A DNA stretch of 64,000 bases from Verrucomicrobiales bacterium (GCA_029210205.1 JARGOD010000011.1:1-64000), one strand, 5' to 3'. Positions 15,250 to 24,005 are shown, counted from the first letter of the stretch. The notes: a model not told the origin generated them from the sequence alone. Made by a program: numbers and translations.

Positions 15250-17295
15250 ATGAGTGAATCGAACCAGGCTACCCGCCCCAAGCTTAACCGAACCAGCACG
15301 GCCCTCATCGGTCTTGCCATCGTCTTCGTCATCATTCTTCTCATCAACTTTGTTGCCGGGAAAATGAGTTTCCGCGTCGACCTGACGGAGTATAAAACCT
15401 TCACCCTTTCCGAAGGCACCAAGAATATTCTCGGGGGTCTCGATACTCCGGTGGAAGTTCGCTACTATGCAACCGACGACAGCAAGATCATGAGCCCGAG
15501 CGAACGTTCGAGCGCGCGCCGCGTTGAAGATCTTCTTAAGGAATTCGTTCAGGCATCCCCCGTCAAAGAAGTTGAAATCGCGAATGCTGACGGCGAATTC
15601 GAAACGAAGCGGATCAAAATGCTGACCGTGAAGAAGCTGAATCCTGAACCGAACACGGACGCTGAGGATTCCGCAATCATCGATGGACTTCAAGAAGGCT
15701 CTTCCGGCGAAACAGGCAATGCTCTCTACTTCGGCATTGCGGTCCAAAGCCTTGACGCCAATGAAGCGATTCCGTTCATCCCCGCACGTCCCGAGACCAT
15801 GCTGGAATACGATCTCGCCCGAGCGATTTCTACCGTTCACGGCGGAAAAGAGAAAAAGATTGTCATGATGACCGGCATGCCTGTCAGCGGTGGCTTTGGG
15901 GGAAACTTCCAGGCTCCACCCCAGCAACCGTGGATGCTCTACGAGCAGCTTGTCCGCGATTACGAAATCGAAGTGATTCCCTCGAACGCGACGGAAATCC
16001 CTGAGGGTACGACTACGCTTATCGTCATTCATCCCTATGACATCACTGACGACGGACAATTTGCGATTGACCAATACCTCCTCAAAGGAGGAAACGTACT
16101 CGCTTTTGTTGACCCAAACTTTTTCTACGCCCGGGCTATGGCGCAACAGCAGCCACAGATGCCCGGGATGCCCCCCCAGGGAGGCCCGGCACCAACTTCA
16201 GATCTCGACAAACTGTTCAAGGCCTGGGGCGTCAATTACGATTCGAATCGCGTCCTTGCCGACTTAAGTTTTGGATCTGAAATCATTCGACGTGGGAACT
16301 TTTCGCCTACATTCCTGACACTCGACCGGCAGGCCCTGGGATCCGACTCATCAGACCCCGGCTTGAGCGATCCGATGACGCAAATGCTGAATCAGCTCAA
16401 TATGCTCACTCCGGGGGCATTTGAGATCGACCCACCAACAGGGATCGAAGTCGACCGGCTCGTTCTTACTTCAGAGATGAATCAGCTTGTCGGGTCTTTC
16501 GACGCCGACCCAACTCAGGATGGCGGTGCGGACCGAATCAGGGAAGATTTCGAACCTTATGGCAAACGCCGGGCTCTCGTCGCCCGCCTCAGTGGAGAGT
16601 TTAAAACGGCCTTTCCCGAAGGTGACCCCTCAAAGGTTGCCGAAGAGGAAGTTGAAGAACCTGCCGAAGGAGATGACTCAGCTGAAGACGAAAAAAAGGA
16701 GGAGGCTGACAATTCACTCAAGGAAGCCACAGCTCCCGGTCGCGTTATCATCGTCTCTGATGTTGATTTCATCTACGATGCGAACGTCGTTCGCCGGAGT
16801 CAGATTCCCGGTCTCAACATCGTCATTCCCGAGATGCTCAATGAGAACCTCACTCTCGTGCAGAATGCCGCTGAGCAACTCTCGGGCGATCCCGACCTGA
16901 TCAATGTGCGCAGCCGAAACACAGTTCGGAGACCATTCACCCGACAGAATGAGTGGTATCGCGAAGCTCAGGAGAAATATGCGGCAGAGGTTGCTGACTT
17001 CAGCGCCAAGGCCGGTGAAGTGGAAGCCCGTCTCAACGAAATCCTCTCTCAAACCCCCGAAAATATCGATCAAGCGTTGCTGTCTCCCGAAGTTCAGGAT
17101 GAAATGCGCAAACTCCAGGAACAGGAGGTCGAATTCCGGCGCCGCGAACGTGAACTTCAAAAAGAGGTGACTAAGGAATTTCGTCGCAAGCTTGCCACCT
17201 ACAAATTCGGAAATGCGCTCTTCATGCCTGTGCTTGTCATTCTAATTGGAATCAGCCTTGCCATTGTCCGACGCAGACTTGTCGCCGCTCGATAG
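15250..17295 (+). CDS. gldG: GldG-like ABC transporter auxiliary protein
   Basis: The 681-residue protein is anchored by an N-terminal helix ('STALIGLAIVFVIILLINFVAG') and a C-terminal helix ('ALFMPVLVILIGISLAIVRRRL'), with a large periplasmic part between. 'RVDLTEYKTFTLSEGTKNILGGLDTPVEVRYYAT' is the conserved start of the GldG/IFT52-like region. An acidic low-complexity stretch ('EEEVEEPAEGDDSAEDEKKEE') and a Gln/Pro/Met-rich insertion ('QQQPQMPGMPPQGGP') interrupt it. Near the C-terminus, after residue 570, a charged helical segment precedes the last membrane helix. The family is thought to sense or bind a periplasmic partner for the ABC pair encoded just upstream. The function outside gliding bacteria is unknown. 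Confidence 0.88.
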   Translation: MSESNQATRPKLNRTSTALIGLAIVFVIILLINFVAGKMSFRVDLTEYKTFTLSEGTKNILGGLDTPVEVRYYATDDSKIMSPSERSSARRVEDLLKEFVQASPVKEVEIANADGEFETKRIKMLTVKKLNPEPNTDAEDSAIIDGLQEGSSGETGNALYFGIAVQSLDANEAIPFIPARPETMLEYDLARAISTVHGGKEKKIVMMTGMPVSGGFGGNFQAPPQQPWMLYEQLVRDYEIEVIPSNATEIPEGTTTLIVIHPYDITDDGQFAIDQYLLKGGNVLAFVDPNFFYARAMAQQQPQMPGMPPQGGPAPTSDLDKLFKAWGVNYDSNRVLADLSFGSEIIRRGNFSPTFLTLDRQALGSDSSDPGLSDPMTQMLNQLNMLTPGAFEIDPPTGIEVDRLVLTSEMNQLVGSFDADPTQDGGADRIREDFEPYGKRRALVARLSGEFKTAFPEGDPSKVAEEEVEEPAEGDDSAEDEKKEEADNSLKEATAPGRVIIVSDVDFIYDANVVRRSQIPGLNIVIPEMLNENLTLVQNAAEQLSGDPDLINVRSRNTVRRPFTRQNEWYREAQEKYAAEVADFSAKAGEVEARLNEILSQTPENIDQALLSPEVQDEMRKLQEQEVEFRRRERELQKEVTKEFRRKLATYKFGNALFMPVLVILIGISLAIVRRRLVAAR

Positions 17296-17342
17296 CTTTC
17301 TAGAAACCCCATCAAACTCTCAAACGATAAAATCGAACCACC

Positions 17343-18545
17343 ATGGGAACTAAAACACTCATTCGACTGATCATCGTGCTCGCAGTAATCGGCGGGATCG
17401 CTGCCGTTTTCCACTTCGCCGGATCTGGAGGCGGAGTCTCGCGAGAAATCGCTAAGACGAACAAAAGTAAAGTGTTCGGCGAATTTCCGATCAATGACGT
17501 TGCGGAGATCTTTGTGAAATCTCAAGAAGGTGAGCTTACGCTCAAGAAAGGTGCAGAAGCCTGGGTTGTCGAAGAGCGTGCCGGTTATCCTGCCAACGCA
17601 GAGCCTATCGTAGGGATGCTTCGGAAACTTTGGGATCTCAATATCGTTCAACCGGTCACGATTGGACGCAGCCAATATGGGAGGCTCAGCCTCATTGCTC
17701 CGGAAGAAGCAGGCTCCGCAGACGAAGCCGCTACCATCGTCACCTTCAAAGACAGCGAAAGTAAGGATCTTCATTCGCTGTGGCTCGGCAAAATCTTCGA
17801 GCGCTCGGAGGGACGTCCTGACCCTCTCGGTGGCGGAATGGCGACGAGCGAGGCCGGACGATACGTAAAAACCGGGAGTAGCAACTCTGTCTATCTTGTT
17901 GGAGAGACTTTTAGTGACATCACCATCGAACCGTCAGAGTGGATCGATAAATCCTTCTTCCGGGTCGAAGAGATAAAAACCATCGAGATCGTGTCTGGCG
18001 AAAAGAACGAAGATTGGAAACTTACCCGAAAAGAGGGTGAGGCAGACTTCACTCTTGCCGGAGCCAAAGAAGATGAAAAGCTGGATCAAAACAAAGTTTC
18101 CAGCATGAAGAGCGCCTTTTCCAATGCTCAGATGGAAGATGTCTTTATCGGAGATGAACTCAAAGAGAACAAACCTGAGGGAACTACATTCAAGATAAGT
18201 ACCTTCGATGGTTTTAATTATGTAATCTCAGTCGGCGAGAAGAATGATCTCAATGAATTGCCTCTCGCGATCAAAGTCTCCGGCAAATTCGAGGAGAAGC
18301 GAGCCGAAGGCGAAGAAGAAAGTGACGAGGAAAAGGCACGCCTTGATAAGGAACTTGCTGACTCCCTTGCCAAACTCAACGAGAAGCTTGCCGCTGAAAA
18401 AACGCTCGAAGGTCACGTCTTTAAAGTGAGGAGCTACATCGTCGATTCAATCATCAAAAATCGATCAGAACTTCTCGTCGAAGAGGAGCCGGAGACTTCT
18501 GCCACCGGTGGCGAAGAGATTGCTCCGGGAGTCAAGCTTCCCTGA
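17343..18545 (+). CDS. DUF4340 domain membrane-anchored protein
   Basis: This is the last gene of the Gld-like operon. The 400 residues have an N-terminal helix ('LIRLIIVLAVIGGIAAVFHFAG') and a periplasmic DUF4340 domain. 'FPINDVAEIFVKSQEGELTLKKGAEAWVVEERAGYPAN' is its classic opening. A repeat of the same fold follows around 'SFFRVEEIKTIEIVSGEKNEDWKLTRKEGEADFTL'. A Glu/Lys-rich helical stretch near residues 320-360 may form a coiled coil. DUF4340 proteins regularly follow GldG genes in Verrucomicrobiota, Planctomycetota and Myxococcota, so this is taken as a fixed component of that complex. An intrinsic terminator follows 60 bp after the stop. Confidence 0.88.
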   Translation: MGTKTLIRLIIVLAVIGGIAAVFHFAGSGGGVSREIAKTNKSKVFGEFPINDVAEIFVKSQEGELTLKKGAEAWVVEERAGYPANAEPIVGMLRKLWDLNIVQPVTIGRSQYGRLSLIAPEEAGSADEAATIVTFKDSESKDLHSLWLGKIFERSEGRPDPLGGGMATSEAGRYVKTGSSNSVYLVGETFSDITIEPSEWIDKSFFRVEEIKTIEIVSGEKNEDWKLTRKEGEADFTLAGAKEDEKLDQNKVSSMKSAFSNAQMEDVFIGDELKENKPEGTTFKISTFDGFNYVISVGEKNDLNELPLAIKVSGKFEEKRAEGEEESDEEKARLDKELADSLAKLNEKLAAEKTLEGHVFKVRSYIVDSIIKNRSELLVEEEPETSATGGEEIAPGVKLP

Positions 18546-18604
18546 TACCCGCTGCTCCCCCGATATTCCCGGTCACTGATTAGTAAACCCGGTTTCATTT
18601 GTCG

Positions 18605-18640
18605 AAAGACCGAAGAGGCTTTTAGCCCTTCGGTCTTTTT
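18605..18640 (+). terminator. Intrinsic terminator after the Gld-like operon
   Basis: AAAGACCGAAG pairs perfectly with CTTCGGTCTTT, extended by GGC/GCC after a one-base bulge, with a TTTTA loop and ending in TTTTT. This is a textbook rho-independent terminator. Because A residues flank the 5' arm it could also work for the minus strand. Confidence 0.9.
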
Positions 18641-18688
18641 CGTTAGAATTCAGCCTATTTAATCAATAATAAAAATGATAAATTATAA

Positions 18689-18718
18689 TTTACATAATTT
18701 TAATTAAAGTGATACATT
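18689..18718 (+). promoter_or_regulatory. Candidate promoter of the hybrid histidine kinase
   Basis: TTTACA and TACATT are separated by 18 bp inside a strikingly AT-rich island of about 65 bp, which may act as an UP element. The -10 box ends only 7 bp before the GTG start codon of the kinase ORF, implying a leaderless message or a start further downstream. Confidence 0.4.
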
Positions 18719-18725
18719 AGAACCA

Positions 18726-20435
18726 GTGAAGGAATCCCAGCATAATTTTGCCCAATCGACTCGTGATAGCACAATCGAGGCAGCACCTTCGCGCCATTCT
18801 GGAAAACCTGGTACGAAGAGACCTCAGCTCCACGCCGCTCCTCCACGAAAAAAGGACCTCTTGTTTCCGGTCCTTCGTCCCGGTGGTCATCGTCAGCAGT
18901 GGCTTTCAAAAATCCGTGACTATCTGGGAGTAGACAGTATCACTCTGACGTCGGTGCATTCCCACGCTTCCGGCTCACGGGATCCTTATTCAAGTCTGGA
19001 ATCAAAGACTGAGATCGCTTCTCTCGTGAAGTTTGTTCTCGGAAAGCTGGCCATCGAAAAAGTTTCTGAGCACCCAAGCTCGCAATGGATCGAAAGCTCT
19101 CTCGATTCCCGCTACCTCTATGCCGCCCTTATACCGGCGACGGAACTGGACAAAGCTTCTCTCGTAATCGTCGGAATGCCCGAAGAGGCGGTCGGTGCCC
19201 AACTGGAAAAACTTGTCCTCACGGCAACGCTCACGGCAAAAGAAGCGAGGCTCGTTCTGGAAACCGAGCGACGCACTTCCGCTGAAGAAATGTTCTACCA
19301 TTCCCAAAAGTTGAATTGCATGGGACAACTCGCCGGTGGCATCGCGCACGATTTCAACAATCTGCTGACGGTCATTCAGGGGCACACCGGATTCGTCGAG
19401 ATGGCAGCTCAAGAGTGGAACGATCCCAAGGTCACCGAGTCGATTGAGCTGATTCAAAACGCGACTTATCAATCAGTCGGACTTGTGAAGCAACTTCTCC
19501 TCTTCAGTAGAGATCAGAAAGCCAGCTTTGAGACTCTCGATCTCAATGTTGTGGTCGATGACTTCTCGAAGATGATTCGACGAATGGTCGAGGAAACGAT
19601 TGGACTGCGCCTTGAATTGGATAGGAATGCCGACTGCATTAGGGCCGACAAAGGTATGTTAAGCCAGGTTCTGATGAATCTGGTCGTAAATGCGAGAGAT
19701 GCGATGCCGGGAGGCGGCGAGATCCTGATCAAGACCTCTTATCGTCCTGAGGCCGAAGATGGTTCCCACCATCCTTGTGTTTTGTTGACCATCACTGACA
19801 CCGGCTGCGGGATCCCCAAAGATAAGCTCTCCAGAATTTTTGATCCATTTTATACAACTAAACCCAAAGGCACTGGCCTCGGACTTGCCAACGTGGCAGG
19901 CCTCTTGCGTCAGCACAGCGGAGTTATCGACGTATCCAGTGAGCCCGGGAAAGGAACAGAAGTCGAGATTCTATTTCCCGCAGTCAAAGGTTCTGCGAGG
20001 AAGAGACCCGAGCCTGCTATCAAGGAGCTCCCTGCCGAGAAGCAGAGTATAAGCGGGTCACGAGTTTTGCTGGTCGAAGACGAATCGGCCGTTCGAAAAC
20101 TGGTTCGAAAGCTCCTTGAGATGAATGGATGCAGTGTTATCGAAGCGAGATCTGGAAAAGAAGCTCTTGAGCTTTGGCCTGAAATCAGCGACGAAATTTC
20201 AGTAGTCGTCACTGATGTTGTCATGCCGGAAGGCGTTTCGGGCTGGGATCTGGCGAAACAACTCCACCGCCTTCGCCCTGAACTCGGCATACTCCTCACT
20301 AGTGGCTACAACGAAAAGCTTGTAGATCATGGTCTTGGAGATGCCCCGAACATTGCTTTTCTTCAAAAACCATATGAAGCGACAAAACTGAAGAGTGATC
20401 TCTTCGAACTCATTCGGGATCGAGAGATTTCGTAA
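18726..20435 (+). CDS. Hybrid sensor histidine kinase/response regulator
   Basis: The 569-residue protein has no membrane segment. Residues 45-190 form an input region I cannot assign, perhaps a degenerate GAF domain. The dimerisation/phospho-acceptor box is 'MGQLAGGIAHDFNNLLTVIQGH' (His about 208), in the style of NtrB-like kinases. The ATPase has N-box 'NLVVNARDAMPGGGEI', G1 'ITDTGCGIP', F-box 'IFDPFYTTKP' and G2 'GTGLGLANVAGLL'. The C-terminus is a receiver: 'VLLVEDESAVRKLVRKLL', phospho-acceptor Asp about 497 in 'VVTDVVMPEGVSGWDLA', and Lys in 'FLQKPYEA'. No output domain follows, so signal probably passes to another protein. The track start is GTG; a TTG at 18861 preceded by AAAGGA is an alternative start and would remove a low-complexity 45-residue tail. 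Confidence 0.9.
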   Translation: MKESQHNFAQSTRDSTIEAAPSRHSGKPGTKRPQLHAAPPRKKDLLFPVLRPGGHRQQWLSKIRDYLGVDSITLTSVHSHASGSRDPYSSLESKTEIASLVKFVLGKLAIEKVSEHPSSQWIESSLDSRYLYAALIPATELDKASLVIVGMPEEAVGAQLEKLVLTATLTAKEARLVLETERRTSAEEMFYHSQKLNCMGQLAGGIAHDFNNLLTVIQGHTGFVEMAAQEWNDPKVTESIELIQNATYQSVGLVKQLLLFSRDQKASFETLDLNVVVDDFSKMIRRMVEETIGLRLELDRNADCIRADKGMLSQVLMNLVVNARDAMPGGGEILIKTSYRPEAEDGSHHPCVLLTITDTGCGIPKDKLSRIFDPFYTTKPKGTGLGLANVAGLLRQHSGVIDVSSEPGKGTEVEILFPAVKGSARKRPEPAIKELPAEKQSISGSRVLLVEDESAVRKLVRKLLEMNGCSVIEARSGKEALELWPEISDEISVVVTDVVMPEGVSGWDLAKQLHRLRPELGILLTSGYNEKLVDHGLGDAPNIAFLQKPYEATKLKSDLFELIRDREIS

Positions 20436-20454
20436 GCAAGCTTCTTCAACGGGT

Positions 20455-21336
20455 TCAGAACAGCTCAAAGTCGATCAAATCGTCGCCGACCTCTGGCTTT
20501 TTGACCGTTTCATCGTCTCGATTGGTGACGAGGATAGCAATGGATTGATTTTGTTGAACTTCGTCGACTTTGATCCATCCGAGGATGTCGCCTCCGCGAC
20601 GAACCGCGAAACGTTGATCTTTTCTAACGTTCTGCGACGCCCCCGCATTGAAAGTGACAATCCCCCAATCGTCATCAAAACCTGTCACCCTGGCAAGCGA
20701 AGGTGCTTGTAGAACTTGATTCCTCATTCGCGCGAGACGCTCTTCGACTTCGGGGTTTCCACCGGGAGGATTCTCCACCGCGTTCCGGAGAAAATCCGGA
20801 AGCTCTTCGGAGATTTCCGGGGATTGTTGTGCACCGGTCTCCGGGGCGGAATTCATATTTCCGGCAATATCAAGAAACTGCTCTTCGGTCCGTCTGGATT
20901 GCTCTCTAACCTGCTCAAGTGAATTGCGGATCGAGTCGATCTCCGGATCAAGCGGTTGTGGCAAAGATGACTCGATCTGCATCGTTGCAGCGTTTTGAAC
21001 AAGCGCGGGACTCACCGCCTGAGTCGGTTGAGCTTGCAGCTGAGGCTGCTGGACTTGTTGAACCGTATTCCCCTGGGGTTGCTGCGGTTGCTGAAAGTTT
21101 GGATTCCGGCCTTGAATCGCCTGCTGACCGTTCGTAGTGAAAGGAGCAACCTGATAACCATGTCTTGCCAGAAGCTGGCGCTCTTTCTCAGAGTACTCCT
21201 TTTCGTAGCTGGTTCTCACGAAATCGCGATAGCTCATCGCTCCCACGATCAACAGTAGTAGGGCGGCAATGCCAAGTGCAATTGTCGGGGTGTGATTTAC
21301 TTGCCGACGTTCTCCCAAGTCCTCGTGATCCATCAT
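20455..21336 (-). CDS. Membrane-anchored Gln-rich protein with FlgT_C-like domain
   Basis: I do not recognise a named family. Starting at ATG 21336 the protein has about 293 residues: a short charged cytoplasmic tail ('MMDHEDLGERRQVNH'), one membrane helix ('TPTIALGIAALLLLIVGAM'), then a Gln/Asn/Pro-rich stretch ('FQQPQQPQGNTVQQVQQPQLQAQP'). After that comes a helical part that may be a coiled coil. The C-terminal 80 residues ('ARVTGFDDDWGIVTFNAGASQNVRKDQRFAVRRGGDILGWIKV') resemble the beta-barrel domain of FlgT C-termini found in many Verrucomicrobiota and Planctomycetota envelope proteins. It probably acts in the periplasm. The next gene upstream on this strand is also exported. Confidence 0.65.
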   Translation of the reverse strand: MMDHEDLGERRQVNHTPTIALGIAALLLLIVGAMSYRDFVRTSYEKEYSEKERQLLARHGYQVAPFTTNGQQAIQGRNPNFQQPQQPQGNTVQQVQQPQLQAQPTQAVSPALVQNAATMQIESSLPQPLDPEIDSIRNSLEQVREQSRRTEEQFLDIAGNMNSAPETGAQQSPEISEELPDFLRNAVENPPGGNPEVEERLARMRNQVLQAPSLARVTGFDDDWGIVTFNAGASQNVRKDQRFAVRRGGDILGWIKVDEVQQNQSIAILVTNRDDETVKKPEVGDDLIDFELF

Positions 21337-21421
21337 CTTAAGCGGATTATACCTTAGAGTTAACGTTCGGCCAATCGCCGTCTTAGAAAATACACTTTCA
21401 AGATTGTAGCGACAGCCGCTC

Positions 21422-21997
21422 TCAGTAAAGGAGATACGGCCGATTGTAAGGTAATTGGTAGGTAACAACCCCTGGAGGCCGGGGAACCAAACCTGTTGTG
21501 ATTAGAAAGTCATCAACCGCACGAGCACGACACTCCGGGATTCCGAGCCGGAGCCCCGGATGATATCGAGACCAATGCCGCGGCCAGACCCGGCGGTAGT
21601 CAGGACAACGACTTGAATAGACTCCCGAGTAGCAATGCAACGGCAAAATGGCACTGGTCCTTGCTGTCAGGAGAAGAGTCGCACCTTTATCAAACGACGA
21701 AAGCTCACTCAGAGGAAGTCCGGTCGCATCTGAGACAGTTGATTCCATCGGCATCTCCTCGACAGGCTCGTAGAGCATCCGGAGATTCATCGACAACTGC
21801 TCAAAGTTGATTTTTGCGATTCCCTTCGCATGCCGGAAAAGAAGTCCGTACTGATCAGAATCGAGAATAAGTATATTCTGATAGATTCTGCCGTTCTCTG
21901 TCGTAATTCGATCCAGATCAAAGGTGACGTCATTCGCCTCGACCCAACAGGAGCTGAAAGAGCAAATTAATAAAATTACGAATTTGAGAACCCTCAT
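21422..21997 (-). CDS. Exported hypothetical protein
   Basis: The 191-residue protein begins with a signal peptide ('MRVLKFVILLICSFSSCWVEA'). It then has the segment 'ITTENGRIYQNILILDSDQYGLLFRHAKGIAKINFEQLSMNLRMLYEP'. This pattern (TxDGxxYxNVxV...GIxxxHxxGIAKIxFExLP) recurs at the N-terminus of many exported Verrucomicrobiota proteins, often SH3-like, and supports the taxonomic call. The rest, with several Cys and Arg residues ('LHCYSGVYSSRCPDYRRVWPRHW') and a Tyr/Pro-rich end, is not recognised. It lies 85 bp upstream of the Gln-rich membrane protein and may share its transcript. The region between it and msrB (137 bp) should hold divergent promoters. Confidence 0.6.
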   Translation of the reverse strand: MRVLKFVILLICSFSSCWVEANDVTFDLDRITTENGRIYQNILILDSDQYGLLFRHAKGIAKINFEQLSMNLRMLYEPVEEMPMESTVSDATGLPLSELSSFDKGATLLLTARTSAILPLHCYSGVYSSRCPDYRRVWPRHWSRYHPGLRLGIPECRARAVDDFLITTGLVPRPPGVVTYQLPYNRPYLLY

Positions 21998-22134
21998 AAT
22001 ATTGAGAGTTATATTTGCGATTCATTGCAAAATAAAGCCCGAACTTAAGAATTCTTCCGCGTCAGTTCTGACGGAGCGGTCTTGATTCGTCATGAGATTC
22101 GTAATTTCATAGATCAACAACCGTCTCAACGAAC

Positions 22135-22533
22135 ATGTCTGAATCTCTCGAAAACTTGAAACAGCGGCTCACTGCCGATCAGTATCACATCGCCTGCGAA
22201 GGCGGTACGGAACCTCCGTTCGACAACGAATACTGGGATCACAAAGGTGAAGGTGTCTATGTTGACGTTATTTCCGGGAAGCCGCTCTTTTCTTCCGAAG
22301 CAAAATTCGATAGTGGGACCGGCTGGCCGAGTTTTTTCGCCCCGGTGGATCCTGACGAAGTTTTAGAGATAGAAGACACCAGCCATGGAATGAGACGGGT
22401 CGAAGTGCGGTCGAAATCGGGAAATGCACACCTCGGGCACGTTTTCCCCGATGGCCCCGAGCCGACCGGGCTGCGCTATTGCATCAATTCAGCAGCACTT
22501 CGTTTTGTCCCAAAAAGCGAAACCGAAGAATGA
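22135..22533 (+). CDS. msrB: Peptide-methionine (R)-S-oxide reductase
   Basis: MsrB reduces methionine-R-sulfoxide in oxidised proteins using thioredoxin. The 132-residue protein has the family core '[22 protein letters not shown]', '[19 protein letters not shown]' and the catalytic '[13 protein letters not shown]' (Cys116). The two CxxC pairs that bind structural zinc in many MsrB proteins are missing: 'VYVDVISG' and 'VRSKSGN' stand in their places. It therefore belongs to the metal-free form. Only one other Cys (C21) is present, so recycling may differ from the classical two-Cys mechanism. The stop lies one base from the convergent xerC stop. Confidence 0.95.
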   Translation: MSESLENLKQRLTADQYHIACEGGTEPPFDNEYWDHKGEGVYVDVISGKPLFSSEAKFDSGTGWPSFFAPVDPDEVLEIEDTSHGMRRVEVRSKSGNAHLGHVFPDGPEPTGLRYCINSAALRFVPKSETEE

Positions 22534-22534
22534 G

Positions 22535-23449
22535 TCAGGCCCGCGGGTGGGTTTTTTCGTAGACCGTCTTCATCCTCTCGATCGATACATGAGTGTAGAT
22601 CTGGGTCGTTGAAAGGCTGGCATGTCCGAGCAGCGTCTGCACGCTTCTCAGATCGGCCCCGTGATCGAGAAGATGGGTCGCAAAACTATGTCGAAGTTTG
22701 TGAGGACTCACATTCACGGGAATGCTTGAGAGGGCGTGATACTTCTTAAAGACGTCAGAAATCGCGCGGGCGGAAAGGCGTCGACGCAGTTTACTGATAA
22801 ACAGCGCCCCATCCATAACGCGGGCTCGGTTGCGGTAATTGTGGATCGCCTCCGCCGCCATTGTCCCTACCGGGCAAATCCGCTCTTTGCCTCCCTTTCC
22901 GAAGACCCGAACGCATTCCTGATGAAAATCAAAATCATCAATGTTAAGCGATGCCAGCTCTGCCAGTCGAACACCTGAGCTATAAAAAAGTTCAAGGATT
23001 GCGGAGTCCCGCCATGCTGTCCATTCCGAGGCCTGCTTGGGTTGATCTGCTTTAAATGGCATCTCAAGCAACTCCGTCACCTGAGCCTGGGTTAGAACGA
23101 CCGGTAACTTTTTTTCCGCTTTAGGAAGCTGAACTTCAACGACAGGATTCACGGTGAGCCCCTCACGTCGAATGAGGAATTTGTAGAAACTCCGAAGTGC
23201 TGCGAAGTGCAGGCGAATTGTCGAGCGCGCTAGCTCAACTTTCATGCAGTCGTATAGATAATCCCGGAAACTGTCCGGGTCGACTTTCATCCAACCGGGG
23301 AAAGAAGGATGCCACTCCCGAAAACGGGTCATGGCATGATGGTAGTTGGAAAGAGTTCGGTGAGAAGAATTTTTCTCTACTGACAAATACTCCAGAAACG
23401 AATCGACGAGCCTGTCGCTCGTTTTTCCGCTGTTTGATGACTCCGTCAC
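22535..23449 (-). CDS. xerC: Tyrosine recombinase XerC/XerD
   Basis: The 304-residue protein has the two-domain layout of the chromosome-dimer resolving recombinases. An N-terminal SAM-like DNA-binding domain covers residues 10-100 and a catalytic domain follows. All active-site residues are present: R161 ('SGVRLAEL'), K185 ('GKGGKER'), H250 and R253 ('SPHKLRHSFATHLL'), H276 ('LLGHASLSTTQ') and nucleophile Y285 ('IYTHV'). Length and motifs fit XerC/XerD rather than a phage integrase, and there is no mobile-element context. It starts at GTG 23449, 12 bp after the DUF4912-like gene. No dif site was recognised nearby. Confidence 0.9.
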   Translation of the reverse strand: MTESSNSGKTSDRLVDSFLEYLSVEKNSSHRTLSNYHHAMTRFREWHPSFPGWMKVDPDSFRDYLYDCMKVELARSTIRLHFAALRSFYKFLIRREGLTVNPVVEVQLPKAEKKLPVVLTQAQVTELLEMPFKADQPKQASEWTAWRDSAILELFYSSGVRLAELASLNIDDFDFHQECVRVFGKGGKERICPVGTMAAEAIHNYRNRARVMDGALFISKLRRRLSARAISDVFKKYHALSSIPVNVSPHKLRHSFATHLLDHGADLRSVQTLLGHASLSTTQIYTHVSIERMKTVYEKTHPRA

Positions 23450-23461
23450 GGCAGTACCGGT

Positions 23462-23875
23462 CTAATTGACCGAAGAGCCGTATCCTTTCGGCCAAAAATG
23501 CGAGCCACGGAAACTCATCGAACTGCTCATCGCGCCGACAGAAGATCCCGGAAAGTCAGGGAGTTTGATGGACTGCTCAAAAACAGGACGGAACCCGTGT
23601 GTATCTGACCAACCCAGCGCAATCGAATACTCACGGTCGTGGGCAAGAAGCGGAACAATGAAGTGCCCGGATTCTCGATGGAGAATGATCGTTTCCTCTG
23701 CATCTGACTCTTTCCCGTTGATTTGGAGACAAAGCCTGACCTTGGAAGAAAAGGGCTGTCGCTCGCTCGTCAGGTTCCAATAAACAACCGCCGTGTCGCA
23801 ATTTCTTGGGATAACAGTAAAAGAGTCATCAAAAAAGGACTCCGACGAGGAAAGTTCAACAGCTGCAGCTTCCAT
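23462..23875 (-). CDS. DUF4912-like small protein
   Basis: The 137-residue protein contains 'FTVIPRNCDTAVVYWNLTSERQ', which resembles the L-x-V-R-D-P-x-x-x-x-x-Y-W-D/E-x opening of DUF4912. 'REYSIALGWSDTHGFRPVFEQSIKLP' matches the family's 'Y.v.lG......F..i..S..v.tP' part. The C-terminal 'SSMSFRGSHFWPKGYGSS' is consistent with that family's ends. Function is unknown; some DUF4912 proteins occur with glycogen or cell-surface genes. It is the first gene of a probable two-gene unit with xerC. There is no signal peptide or membrane helix. Confidence 0.6.
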   Translation of the reverse strand: MEAAAVELSSSESFFDDSFTVIPRNCDTAVVYWNLTSERQPFSSKVRLCLQINGKESDAEETIILHRESGHFIVPLLAHDREYSIALGWSDTHGFRPVFEQSIKLPDFPGSSVGAMSSSMSFRGSHFWPKGYGSSVN

Positions 23876-24005
23876 AACGAATACGAAACATATCTAATAA
23901 AAGTTAACCATTAATCGTTACTAATTACCAGAACTTTTGTGAAAATTATTCAAATTTTTTTCACTCATCTCTAAGCAGGAACGATTTGCGCTGCTATCTT
24001 GCCCC

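Noticed and set aside
22535-23449. Tyrosine recombinase as an integrase marking a mobile element
   Set aside because: Length and motifs fit housekeeping XerC/XerD. There are no flanking att repeats, tRNA gene, or foreign cargo genes.
23933-23950. TTGTGAAAATTATTCAAA upstream of hisF as a third Rex-type site
   Set aside because: Only the left half matches; the right half lacks TTTCACAA in register.
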